Assembly (NCBI GenBank): GCA_026169375.1
Contig: JAPFCR010000021.1
Coordinates: 62,001-126,000 of the forward strand
From: Sporosarcina sp.
GTDB lineage: Bacteria > Bacillota > Bacilli > Bacillales_A > Planococcaceae
Direction: 5' to 3'
DNA length: 64,000 nucleotides
Shown in pieces: positions 1 to 8,178 of the stretch (positions are counted from its first letter, which is position 1; each line of letters opens with the position of its first letter). A model generated the notes under the pieces. It saw only the letters and a program-made list of their open reading frames with translations, had not been told where the DNA came from and made no database searches. The translations under genes were made by a program, and so were the position numbers.

Positions 1-782
1 TCCCACACGTCATATCCTCGGTAATTCGTTGAAATCGGTGTGACCCACTCGGCTTCATATTTTTCTAAATCAGCTTTTCTCAAATAGCCTCCATGCGCTT
101 TCATACAGGCGTCGATTTGGTCTGCAAGTTCTCCGTGATAAAAAGCTTCTCCATTCGATTCGCCGATTAGTTGTAAAGTTTTCGCATGACCTGGTGATTT
201 CCATATTTCACCGATTTCTGGCGCGCGTCCATCCGGTGCGAACGTTTCAAACCACGCATCAAACGCGTCAGATGTGCTTGCTTTTTTAAATTTTTCGTAA
301 GCAATTTTCCAGTACTTTCCCAAAATGGGTGTGAGTGGATACCCTTCTTCTGCATATCGGATTGCTGGTTTTAATGTGTCCAATAAAGAAAGTTTTCCGA
401 ATTTCTTTGAGAGCTCCGCCCATGCAGCGGGGACACCCGGAACTGTAATCGGGGTAACGCCATAAGTCGGAACTTTTTCATGTCCTGCCGCTTTTACATT
501 GTCAATCGTTAATTGCGCTGGCGCTGGTCCTGATGCGTTCAAACCATGAAGTTCATTGTTTACCCAAACGAGTGCAAATGCATCTCCGCCAATCCCATTT
601 GAAGTGGGTTCGACAACTGTTAAAGCTGCCGCTGTTGCGATGGCTGCGTCAATCGCATTTCCTCCTTGTTGCATAATTTCAATCCCTGCCTGTGCAGCTA
701 ATGGTTGTGATGTCGCAACCATTCCCTTTTTTGCAAATGCTGTATGCCGTTTTGCTTTGTACGGGTTGTATAAATAATCCAT
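1..782 (-). CDS. Gamma-glutamyltransferase family protein, C-terminal part outside window
   Basis: Only the N-terminal 260 residues are present; the reading frame runs off the left edge of the window. The visible part matches the large-subunit start of gamma-glutamyltranspeptidases: early MVATSQPLAAQAG, then GGNAIDAAIATAAALTVVEP and NGIGGDAFAL, the usual substrate-pocket region. The autocatalytic Thr that starts the small subunit would lie beyond the edge, so activity cannot be judged. No signal peptide is visible, so this looks like a cytoplasmic YwrD-type member rather than a secreted Ggt; that is inference. The ATG at 782 has an AAGGAGA ribosome site 8 nt upstream. It starts 3 nt after the stop of the permease gene, so the two are co-transcribed. 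Confidence 0.85.
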   Translation of the reverse strand, partial: MDYLYNPYKAKRHTAFAKKGMVATSQPLAAQAGIEIMQQGGNAIDAAIATAAALTVVEPTSNGIGGDAFALVWVNNELHGLNASGPAPAQLTIDNVKAAGHEKVPTYGVTPITVPGVPAAWAELSKKFGKLSLLDTLKPAIRYAEEGYPLTPILGKYWKIAYEKFKKASTSDAFDAWFETFAPDGRAPEIGEIWKSPGHAKTLQLIGESNGEAFYHGELADQIDACMKAHGGYLRKADLEKYEAEWVTPISTNYRGYDVW

Positions 783-785
783 CGT

Positions 786-2081
786 TTAAATCTCCTTTTT
801 GCGTAAGTTTCCTATGTAATAAATGAGTTCCATAAGTAACGCAGCGATAATGCCCACGAGCATCCCATTCGATAAAATGGGTCTAACGAGTGCTGGTAAC
901 GTCTGAAACGCTACTGGCGGTAATGTCATGATCGATAAACCGAGTAATGCTGGAAGCGCAATACGATAAACTGTTTTCGGCTCAAATGTTAGCCCTTCAA
1001 TATTACGAAGTGCTGACCTAAATAACTGGATATACGCTACAAATAACACCGTATTCCCAACACTATGCGGAATCGTTGAGAAGAACGCGCTAAACGTTGG
1101 CACGAGCCCGAGTATAACAAAAAGCGTTGCGCCAATAAAAAATGGCGTACGCGCTCGAATCCCTGTAGATTGTAAAAATCCAAGTGATGATGCGTACGGT
1201 GCATACGGAACGAGTCCAATTGTTCCCGCCGCCGCTGATAAAGAACCCGTGATGAAAAACGATTGTTTATACTGTTTTCGCGTCGTCTTTTGTCCGTAAA
1301 TATCCTCGGCACCTTTTAACGTCGCAATCGTATTCGTCGTATTTAAAAGGCCCGCCACAATGACCGTTAAAACAATGCCCCATTCTAATGTCGGTACTCC
1401 CCACGGAAACCAATTTAAAAAGGGTGTCGTTTTAATCGTCTCTGTCGCTTCTTGCGGGAATAATTGAACAGCTAAAATCCATCCAACTGTCATCCCGATG
1501 AGTAAATTTAAGCTGCTAATGATTCCTTTTCCTTTTACGTGAATTAAAATCGTAAAAGCTGCGAGGACAAAAGAAAATAAAGCCAGTTTCCCGTCAATCA
1601 TATCGCCTTCGTTTAAACCGATCATTCCTTTTAAGAAAATTGTAATGAGTTGATTTGCTAGTAATAGTAAAAAGACGAACATGACAATCGGCGTAAACCA
1701 CTTCATCAATACATCGCCCATGCCGAGTAAACCAAGTACCGCCACCAATATTCCCGAAACGATGACACCTACTGCGATACTTCCGCCAACTGTCGTTAAA
1801 TCCACTCCCATAGCGCTCGCCGTTCCTGCAAGACTCAAAATAACCCCCCACCACAAACCAGATTGCCCTTCCATTAAAGCTAACTTATGCCCCCATAAGC
1901 CTTGGAGTAAACAGGCTATTCCAGTAAAAATAAATGAGCGTTGAATTGCAGAAACGATTTCAATTTGTTCTAATTGAAACGCCCCACCAACTGAGATTGG
2001 AATGACAACCGTATTCGCAAACATAAAAAATAACCATTGAAATCCTGCGAGTACAGTGACAGATGCTGTTATTCTTTTCAT
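786..2081 (-). CDS. NCS2-family purine/pyrimidine permease (YwdJ-like)
   Basis: A 431-aa integral membrane protein with about 12 hydrophobic segments, matching the nucleobase:cation symporter-2 (uracil/xanthine permease) family. The stretch LMEGQSGLWWGVILSL and the conserved Thr/Asn-rich segment LLNTTNTIATLKGAEDIYGQ are family-typical. The start is placed at 2081, ten codons inside the longest frame, because a GGAGGAGG ribosome site lies just upstream of this ATG and would fall inside the coding region if the upstream ATG at 2111 were used. It is the first gene of a two-gene operon with the gamma-glutamyltransferase. The substrate cannot be decided from sequence; purine or pyrimidine base is the family expectation. 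I saw no purine riboswitch core in the short leader. Confidence 0.85.
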   Translation of the reverse strand: MKRITASVTVLAGFQWLFFMFANTVVIPISVGGAFQLEQIEIVSAIQRSFIFTGIACLLQGLWGHKLALMEGQSGLWWGVILSLAGTASAMGVDLTTVGGSIAVGVIVSGILVAVLGLLGMGDVLMKWFTPIVMFVFLLLLANQLITIFLKGMIGLNEGDMIDGKLALFSFVLAAFTILIHVKGKGIISSLNLLIGMTVGWILAVQLFPQEATETIKTTPFLNWFPWGVPTLEWGIVLTVIVAGLLNTTNTIATLKGAEDIYGQKTTRKQYKQSFFITGSLSAAAGTIGLVPYAPYASSLGFLQSTGIRARTPFFIGATLFVILGLVPTFSAFFSTIPHSVGNTVLFVAYIQLFRSALRNIEGLTFEPKTVYRIALPALLGLSIMTLPPVAFQTLPALVRPILSNGMLVGIIAALLMELIYYIGNLRKKEI

Positions 2082-2181
2082 ATCCAACCTCCTCCAAGAC
2101 AATAAATTCATTATACAGAATACTTCACTGTTTAGGGGACGAAACTGAATATTTCACGAAATTTTCAATCGATATCTACAA

Positions 2182-2223
2182 AAAAAGTTGCCACAAAATC
2201 CTCTTGTTTTGTGGCAACTTTTT
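2182..2223 (-). terminator. Intrinsic terminator overlapping the stop codon of the exonuclease-like gene
   Basis: Perfect 17-bp inverted repeat AAAAAGTTGCCACAAAA / TTTTGTGGCAACTTTTT with an 8-nt loop. It is symmetrical, so it can act on both strands. The stop codon (TTA at 2222-2224) lies in the right arm, so the last codons are part of the hairpin. Confidence 0.85.
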
Positions 2224-2824
2224 ATAATACTCGTGCACATAAATGATAAATATGATTAACGGTCGCGCAATGATTCATAATATCTTCCGGGTCATGCGCG
2301 CGATGTAAATACATGGTTAACTCATCTAAATTTTCTTGAGAAATCGTTGACAATGCTTTTCTCGCTAACCTTGCCGTATCGACAACTGTTAGCACGGGTA
2401 ACTCGATTTCTACTATATGTTCAAGCGCATATAAAAACTTCATATGAAGTGATGCATTGTGTGTAACAATCGGCAAATAATCGATAAAAGAAAGGAAGTC
2501 TTCTATTTGATCTTCAATAAACGGTGCGTCTTCCACTAAAAAATTAGTAATTTTCGTGGTCCGAGTCACTTCTATCGGGATAAAGCGACGAGGATTGATT
2601 AACGTTTGAAACGTGTCTACCTGCTTGCCATTTTTATATTTCACCATACCAATTTGTATAATACGATCTGCCCCGGGCCTAAAGCCAGTTGCATTCAAAT
2701 CTAATACAATATAATCGTCAGGCAACTCTTTCGTAATCTCGTATTTGCGCACACCTTGTATTGTATTTCGTACTCTACGCATCCGCCGCTGATTCATATT
2801 TAATAACTGTTCTGCCGTCATCAC
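2222..2824 (-). CDS. DEDDh exonuclease-like protein with degenerate active site
   Basis: 200 aa. Residues about 36-195 have the layout of an RNase T/DnaQ-type 3'-5' exonuclease domain: motif I IVLDLNATGF, motif II VTHNASLHMKFL, motif III YLHRAHDPEDI. Three of the five catalytic positions are changed. The motif I Glu is Asn44 (DLN instead of DxE). The motif II Asp is His127. The motif III Asp, five residues after His174, is Pro179. Only Asp42 and His174 remain, so metal-dependent nuclease activity is unlikely, and a binding or structural role is the better guess. GTG at 2824 is chosen (GGAGGTG 8 nt upstream); ATG at 2821 is the alternative. It is a single gene bounded by terminators on both sides. 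Its family membership is clear; its function is unknown. Confidence 0.75.
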   Translation of the reverse strand: MMTAEQLLNMNQRRMRRVRNTIQGVRKYEITKELPDDYIVLDLNATGFRPGADRIIQIGMVKYKNGKQVDTFQTLINPRRFIPIEVTRTTKITNFLVEDAPFIEDQIEDFLSFIDYLPIVTHNASLHMKFLYALEHIVEIELPVLTVVDTARLARKALSTISQENLDELTMYLHRAHDPEDIMNHCATVNHIYHLCARVL

Positions 2825-2951
2825 AACAAACGCACCTCCAAAAACTATTCACTTATCGTATACCCAGTTTTACCTCATCATAGTCTTCACAATTATATTC
2901 ACTTCAAAAATCTATGAAAGACGCTACCATTTCAACTATTTTCTATTTAAA

Positions 2952-2986
2952 AAATGCGAAGGGAATTCATAAATCCCTTCGCATTT
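2952..2986 (-). terminator. Intrinsic terminator downstream of the HlyD-like gene
   Basis: 13-bp perfect stem AAATGCGAAGGGA / TCCCTTCGCATTT, 9-nt loop, followed on the minus strand by a run of T residues. It lies about 50 nt past the stop at 3037. Confidence 0.85.
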
Positions 2987-3036
2987 CTTATAGAATATTA
3001 TTATATGAATATATTTAAACAATCCGAATCAGACGA

Positions 3037-4335
3037 TTATTTTACAAGCATTGCTTTTAAATAACTTCGCCAACCGAATTCTTTCCACTCTTCTTTCGTC
3101 GGCTGATACGTTGGGAATGATAAATAAATTTGTGGTGCATAATTAAAATGATACAACGCTGGTTCATGAAGCGCAATTTCTCCTTCTTCTAAACCATCTG
3201 TAATAATCGCTTGTTCATTCAAAGTAAAAGGTGTTGTTGCATGAACGAATACCGGACGTCCATCGTCTGTTAACTTCGTCACACGCAAACTATCCTTTTC
3301 ATCTACACGGCTCCACTCTTTCGGTAACGCTGTCGCCCCGTACGCTTCATCGACTGTAATAATTGATTTCACGTTTGAAGCGTACGGAATATCATCAAAA
3401 GATTCATCTGGAGAAATTCGTACTTCATAATAAGCAATTGGTTCTTTTGTATTCATGTTTTCCAGCTTCTGATAAACTTCGAACAACTCATTTTTCTTCA
3501 CGGGAACTGGAGAGATTGATAAAACATCTCCTTCTACAACACGATCAAGCGCATCACTTTGAAGTTTCACATGTTGCCCTTCTTCAAGTTGTTGCCACTC
3601 TTTTTCATCAACATACGTGACAATCACTCGCTCTTCATCATAAATATCGAGCGATAATTTTGCACCGTGTCGCGTCATATTCGAAACAACACCAGATACT
3701 GGACTGAGGAGCGCAGGATTTGAATCATCTTGAGCTAACTGAGCGTCGAGAACTGTTAATTGACGTTCAACATCAGCTAACTGCTGGTCAACCGCCGCAA
3801 TCGCCTGTGTATATGAACCTTCTTGTGTAACATCTAACGTGAAACCAATATTAAACCCGAATTCGATTGTCGTTTTCTCTTCAACTTCTGTCACATGCTG
3901 ATCACGACCAACATCTGATGAAGTAGAAGAATTCGAATCATCGCGAAGGTTTTCCAAATCATCTCGCAAACTTTCTAATTTGGCTTGTTGGTCCATCAGC
4001 CCACTATGTTCGCTCTCCCATACTTCACGCTCACGGTCCATTCGACTTGTATTTAAAGCGGCCAACTCTTGCCCGATATACACTTCATCGCCTTCTTCAG
4101 CAAACCAAAACTCAACCGTATCTTCATCCTCTACATAAACGGTATGTGTTTCAAAAGGTGCGACGAGTGATTCTTTAAACAAGTCTTTTTCATAATCTTG
4201 TTCGGTCATACGTTGATAATCTTGGACATACAGTAATTTAGGAATGACACTCTCCTTACTATACAACAAGTAAAGATTCGTCATTAAAAACGCACTCACA
4301 ACCGTTGCAATTGCGATATTTAAATACTTATTCAT
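3037..4335 (-). CDS. HlyD/YknX-like membrane-fusion (efflux adaptor) protein
   Basis: 432 aa. An N-terminal signal-anchor helix (about residues 5-24) is followed by a split biotinyl/lipoyl-like domain (around EGDEVYIGQELAALNTS), a charged coiled-coil segment (about 100-200, rich in L, E, D, Q) and a beta-rich C-terminal half. This is the architecture of Gram-positive membrane-fusion proteins such as YknX. The ATG at 4335 is chosen because GGAGGAGGGACAGGTC directly precedes it and the gene then overlaps the Yip1-like gene by 8 nt. In B. subtilis yknW-yknX are followed by the ABC transporter genes yknYZ; here a terminator follows and no ATPase or permease gene is nearby. Export of a toxin or peptide is inference from the family only. 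Confidence 0.7.
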   Translation of the reverse strand: MNKYLNIAIATVVSAFLMTNLYLLYSKESVIPKLLYVQDYQRMTEQDYEKDLFKESLVAPFETHTVYVEDEDTVEFWFAEEGDEVYIGQELAALNTSRMDREREVWESEHSGLMDQQAKLESLRDDLENLRDDSNSSTSSDVGRDQHVTEVEEKTTIEFGFNIGFTLDVTQEGSYTQAIAAVDQQLADVERQLTVLDAQLAQDDSNPALLSPVSGVVSNMTRHGAKLSLDIYDEERVIVTYVDEKEWQQLEEGQHVKLQSDALDRVVEGDVLSISPVPVKKNELFEVYQKLENMNTKEPIAYYEVRISPDESFDDIPYASNVKSIITVDEAYGATALPKEWSRVDEKDSLRVTKLTDDGRPVFVHATTPFTLNEQAIITDGLEEGEIALHEPALYHFNYAPQIYLSFPTYQPTKEEWKEFGWRSYLKAMLVK

Positions 4336-5020
4336 GACCTGTCCCTCCTCCGAAAATCGTATGGAATATATCTTCAATCGGTAAGAGACTAATACTTGCG
4401 GTAAAAATCGCCATAAATAAATGTATGCCAATTAATGTAAACAACAAGCGATACTTTCTTGAAATACCACCGTACACGTGAATAAAGTGAAATTGATAGC
4501 CGATAATAATCGCAGTTGTTACGGTTAATTGATTTAAAAAGAAGATAAAAAATGGTAATTCCAAAAATGTTGCAGCTAATGGACCAAATGATAAAAAAGA
4601 AACATTTGTCGCCGTACCTGTCATATAAAAAACAAGAAAGACTAATAGTTTCTCAATTAGCAAAATAACCGTCATTAACAACTGCATCGGTAAAAGTTTT
4701 CTGAAAGGGATTCCGATCAGGAAACTAATCGCATACGCAACGCCAAACAAATGAAAGGCCACATAAATAACCGACCAAATCATAGAGCCGAAAAGCGACG
4801 CATAGCGTGTTAATGTATAATCGGCCGTCGACATTGTTAATAATGACGTCATGTTTTCTGTATTGACTCCCCAAAAACTACGTAAACTAAATAATAATAA
4901 AGCCGCCAAAAAGACAGCGACAACTCTTTGCCAATACCCTCTCATTGTTGACTTTTCAAGTTCAAAAGCCAATTGTTGCGGGTTTGTCAAAAAATGTCTA
5001 ATTGTAAAATTAAAGAACAT
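4328..5020 (-). CDS. Yip1-like (YknW-like) membrane protein
   Basis: 230 aa with about five strongly hydrophobic segments (near residues 32-50, 80-105, 110-135, 140-170, 190-215) and a short cytosolic N-terminus. It resembles Yip1-domain proteins such as YknW, which acts together with the YknX adaptor in B. subtilis. The start at 5020 has GAAAGGGAAT about 8 nt upstream. The stop overlaps the start of the following HlyD/YknX-like gene, so the two are translationally coupled, which supports a shared role. Similarity is by architecture and neighbourhood rather than by a diagnostic motif, so the family name is moderately certain. Confidence 0.6.
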   Translation of the reverse strand: MFFNFTIRHFLTNPQQLAFELEKSTMRGYWQRVVAVFLAALLLFSLRSFWGVNTENMTSLLTMSTADYTLTRYASLFGSMIWSVIYVAFHLFGVAYAISFLIGIPFRKLLPMQLLMTVILLIEKLLVFLVFYMTGTATNVSFLSFGPLAATFLELPFFIFFLNQLTVTTAIIIGYQFHFIHVYGGISRKYRLLFTLIGIHLFMAIFTASISLLPIEDIFHTIFGGGTGHE

Positions 5021-5102
5021 TATTCTATTCCCTTTCTAACAATCTAGTATTTAAAATCGAACGCTTCATGCCAAAATTGATAAGCTTTCTTGATTATCTA
5101 TC

Positions 5103-5131
5103 AATCACGCCTCGGCGTGATTGTGTCCGGA
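5103..5131. repeat. Dispersed hairpin repeat D, copy 1
   Basis: Palindrome AATCACGCCTCGGCGTGATT (5103-5122) followed by TGTGTCCGGATT. Copy 2 at 22481-22510 is AATTACGCCTCGGCGTAATT plus TGTGTCGGATT. The C-to-T change in the left arm is matched by G-to-A in the right arm, so the stem is conserved. It lies in the gene-free stretch 5021-5578, which also has the small hairpin CCACCTATAGAGGTGG (about 5146-5161) and repeat B copy 1. Confidence 0.6.
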
Positions 5132-5337
5132 TTTTTTCGAGCTTGCCACCTATAGAGGTGGGAGTTTTCTGCTGAATGAAGATAAATCGATTCATACGTT
5201 TCTCTATTTTACCAAAATAACTCACTAATGTAACGTCTAAGCACAGATTTCCTGAAAATTCTATTGAAAACTGTTTAAAAATACTTAAATTTGGATAAAT
5301 TGATTATATGAATTTACTTATTTTATAAAGTGATCAA

Positions 5338-5500
5338 CATCACGTTCGCCTCAATCGGGCTTTTACGGGCAGTTGAACTCCCACTTATCTTTATCTCTTT
5401 TGCTTAAATCTTTATGTAGGGGTCCTATGACGTACAGGAAATATTAATGTCGACAAGACATCGGGACGTGGCGTTTTAGTTGGCCTGGTCGTTAATGCGG
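5338..5500 (+). repeat. Dispersed repeat B, copy 1 (about 160 bp)
   Basis: Matches the minus strand at 59840-59975. Shared blocks in order: CTCAATCGGG, AGTTGA, TTGCTTAAAT, GTAGGNGTC, CTATGAC/TTATGAC, TACAGG, GACGTGGCG, TTTTAGT, GTTAANGCGG. Copy 1 carries about 26 extra bases between TACAGG and GACGTGGCG that include the small hairpin TGTCGACAAGACA. Neither copy has a conserved reading frame. It could be a decayed mobile-element end or a structured RNA; the sequence alone does not decide. Confidence 0.6.
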
Positions 5501-5578
5501 AATAAACATAACAGGACAAGTTCAATAAATGATGAATGCACTATAATTTCTCGGACATCGCCAAAGGAGTGAATTAGT

Positions 5579-5683
5579 ATGAAAAATGATAAAATATATA
5601 AATTAACTTGGCAAGATGTTATTTTCGGCCTGATTGGCTCTACAATTTGCGTCGTCCTGTTGCAATTGTTTACAATCTTATAA
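5579..5683 (+). CDS. Small single-span membrane peptide (34 aa)
   Basis: ATG at 5579 has AAAGGAGTG 8 nt upstream. The peptide has a short polar N-terminus (MKNDKIYKLTWQD) followed by a hydrophobic helix at about residues 13-33 that reaches the C-terminus. It stands alone on the plus strand and ends about 58 nt before a bidirectional terminator. I do not recognise a family. The good ribosome site, clean membrane helix and terminator support a real gene; the small size keeps confidence moderate. Confidence 0.5.
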   Translation: MKNDKIYKLTWQDVIFGLIGSTICVVLLQLFTIL

Positions 5684-5740
5684 TTGTTCTCTCTTTAATT
5701 GATGTAATGGAATCGGCAACGCCTAATTTTTCACATACAA

Positions 5741-5776
5741 AAACACCTGTCGACAAGTTAAGAACGACAGGTGTTT
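5741..5776. terminator. Bidirectional intrinsic terminator
   Basis: 12-bp perfect stem AAACACCTGTCG / CGACAGGTGTTT with a 12-nt loop, between the small plus-strand gene and the convergent minus-strand IDEAL-type gene. T-rich sequence follows on the minus side. Confidence 0.8.
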
Positions 5777-5791
5777 ATAAAGTTTCTGTAT

Positions 5792-6247
5792 TCAAATTTC
5801 TTGCAGCCCTTCCGTTAGTTTATGGAATAATACGAGATTATCCGTTTCCAAAGCAAAATCAATCATGCGTGTGCGATTTTCATTTTCCAATAAAGTGATG
5901 AGTTCATAAGCTTCTGACGCTACATCAACTGGTACATCTGTATCTTGATCTGGATTCACGTTTTCTTCTATAATTGCATTTAAGTATTTATGCAAATCTG
6001 AAACGAGCAACAATTGATAAAGTGGTAATCGAAGGTATCGACCGCCTTGCTGAAAGACAAATATTTCACCAAGATTTTCGACTTGTAAACTTTTCATATT
6101 AATGACAATTTCTTTTCCTTCTGTTGGAACAAACTGAAATGTTTCTCCTCCTTTTTCAATTGAAAAGTATTGATATGCAAAAACAAGACGTAAACGAAAA
6201 TCCGCAAGCTTTGTAAAAAACGGCGTCATTCTTCGAACTGTAATCAT
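5792..6247 (-). CDS. Hypothetical protein with C-terminal IDEAL-like motif
   Basis: 151 aa, soluble, no signal peptide. The N-terminal two thirds are mixed alpha/beta with no motif I recognise. The C-terminus (about residues 115-150, ending RMIDFALETDNLVLFHKL) resembles the short IDEAL domain found at the C-termini of several small Bacillales proteins. The start has AAGGAGGG six nt upstream. It is monocistronic and convergent with the 34-aa gene. Function unknown; the domain name rests on pattern only. Confidence 0.6.
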   Translation of the reverse strand: MITVRRMTPFFTKLADFRLRLVFAYQYFSIEKGGETFQFVPTEGKEIVINMKSLQVENLGEIFVFQQGGRYLRLPLYQLLLVSDLHKYLNAIIEENVNPDQDTDVPVDVASEAYELITLLENENRTRMIDFALETDNLVLFHKLTEGLQEI

Positions 6248-6597
6248 TGCAATCCCTCCTTATGCTATTTCTATGTTCTTACATCTATTATATCATATTA
6301 TTCAATAAAACGTGAATAGTTGAACTAATTGAACCTAGTTTACTTTTTTATAACTTTTCACTCGTTTGCCTTTTTTATTTTCTTGTCGAGATTTGAATAT
6401 CGACTTCCTACGAACTGTTTCGTTTATTTATTTTCCTCACATTCCTCTCAAAAACATGATAGAGTAGATTGTTAGTAAGTTTTATATCAAACAAAATTCA
6501 GATGAGTGTTCGTTGTTTTCTATTGAATATTTTTCGTTCAACAGAGAATCGATTACGAACAAGTTATAGAAAAAGTATTTTAAGGAGCGTGACCCCG
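6248..6597. other. Intergenic region with a palindrome upstream of ywqB
   Basis: Divergent promoter region between the IDEAL-type gene and ywqB. It is AT-rich with one clear symmetrical site, the 20-bp imperfect palindrome GTCGAGATTTGAATATCGAC at 6385-6404 (one mismatch per half). No gene is seen here. Confidence 0.5.
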
Positions 6598-8178
6598 GTG
6601 CATATGACAGTAGAGCGAGTTTCTTATATACATGAAGATGAGCTCATGGGCTTCATGGGTGAAATTAAACATACTTTTCGTCCTGATCGTCAAGAAGATG
6701 CGCAGTTTATCCAAGGTGCCGTATCAGCAATCAGACGGAATCCTGTTGACGCTTACACATATAATGAGGCTGAACGAACAGCGATTGCTTCGATTCAAAA
6801 TGATGAGACGTACACAATTCGCCTTGTGTTTGAGGAGAAAAAAATCATTTGCTCTTGTGGGCAACCTGGCTGGTGCGTTCATCAGGTCATTGTCATTTTT
6901 CATTTGTATTTACAATATCATTCGTTAACAGATTGGATTGGTGAATGGAGGCGTATGGAAACGGAACAATTAAAACTGGAAATTAGCGAGCGTACCCCTG
7001 AAGCTTGGAACGAGACGCTTTCGCAATTAATGAACCCGATTCGTATTATTGGATTCAATGAAAATCCCGCAATTTTTATTCATAAATTTTCATTAATTAA
7101 TCAAAAGTCATTTTCCTTATCCCCTTTTGAGTGGGAATGGAAACCTATTTTTGAACTTTACTATCGGCTTCATGCGCTAGATGCAGCATGGCCTTATATT
7201 TATTACCATTTGGGTGATAGCGAAAATTCTTTTTCATATGGAAAGTGGTATGTCAAAAATTGGTTAACCGAACAATTTGAGAAAATTGAAGATGCAACAG
7301 AATCTTTGTCATCTAAACCACAGTTGTTTGAACTAGATCCTTTTTATGATGATTTGAGAAATTTCATCCGTTCATTTGCGCTAGAAAAAGAAGGACTTTT
7401 TACTGAACGCTTTCGTTTATATCGTACGTGTTGGTTATCTTTGTTTCAACACAAGTCAATGCGTGAAGCAGAACAATCCATTTTAAGTGAACGAGATACA
7501 TCCGAAGCTTATCCATTACTTGCTTTCTTTCATATTATTGAAAAGAATTATTCCGAATTGGAACAAATGGCGACACATATTACAGACGATCGTTTCTCTC
7601 AATGGTTTTCCTTAACCGATATCGCGGAATACGAAGATGACTCGGAATCCTTATCGATCATTATGCATGCACTCTTACCCTTTATTCGTGAGCACTTAAC
7701 AAAGTCTGTTGCACGTTCAAAACGTGAAGTGTTTGTGAGACGTCTGGATGGATTATTCGAATCTGCTCACTTCTCTGAGGAAGAAAGGGAAAATATGTTT
7801 CCTTATTACGGGAGCGCTGGTGTTTACGTGTATGCGGATTTCCTAATTGAGCGTGAACGTTTTAAAGAATGGGCTGCACTTATGCATCGTTACCGTGTGT
7901 CTTATGAAATTGTTGAAGCGAGTGGGTTAAAACTTGCGTTAAGAGATGACCCTGCAGCAGTATTACCGCTTCTTCATTTATATGCGTTAAACTTTATAGC
8001 AGAACGGAATCGCCAAAGTTATCGAAGGGCCGTGAATGTCTTTAGAAAAATGAAAAATGGTGCTAAAAAGTCTGGAAAACATGATTTTTGGAATCAATAT
8101 GTCGAGACAATTCAAGAGAAAAACCGTCGATTACGTGCCTTAATGGAAGAAATGGAGAAAGGGAATTTAAAACTATGA
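6598..8178 (+). CDS. ywqB: SWIM zinc-finger protein
   Basis: 526 aa. A SWIM-type zinc-binding motif CxCx5CxH (CSCGQPGWCVH) lies near residue 85, followed by a long helical region. SWIM proteins of this size occur next to a bacterial SNF2 helicase in B. subtilis (YwqB-YwqA), and here the next gene overlaps by the ATGA arrangement. They are thought to work together on DNA or nucleoprotein; the biochemical role is unproven. GTG at 6598 is chosen because AAGGAG (6582-6587) is 10 nt upstream; ATG at 6604 is the alternative. The longer frame reaching back to 6469 has no ribosome site. Confidence 0.85.
   Translation: MHMTVERVSYIHEDELMGFMGEIKHTFRPDRQEDAQFIQGAVSAIRRNPVDAYTYNEAERTAIASIQNDETYTIRLVFEEKKIICSCGQPGWCVHQVIVIFHLYLQYHSLTDWIGEWRRMETEQLKLEISERTPEAWNETLSQLMNPIRIIGFNENPAIFIHKFSLINQKSFSLSPFEWEWKPIFELYYRLHALDAAWPYIYYHLGDSENSFSYGKWYVKNWLTEQFEKIEDATESLSSKPQLFELDPFYDDLRNFIRSFALEKEGLFTERFRLYRTCWLSLFQHKSMREAEQSILSERDTSEAYPLLAFFHIIEKNYSELEQMATHITDDRFSQWFSLTDIAEYEDDSESLSIIMHALLPFIREHLTKSVARSKREVFVRRLDGLFESAHFSEEERENMFPYYGSAGVYVYADFLIERERFKEWAALMHRYRVSYEIVEASGLKLALRDDPAAVLPLLHLYALNFIAERNRQSYRRAVNVFRKMKNGAKKSGKHDFWNQYVETIQEKNRRLRALMEEMEKGNLKL

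Noticed and set aside
2082-2181. Purine riboswitch upstream of the permease
   Set aside because: The leader is only about 100 nt and lacks the conserved purine-aptamer core.
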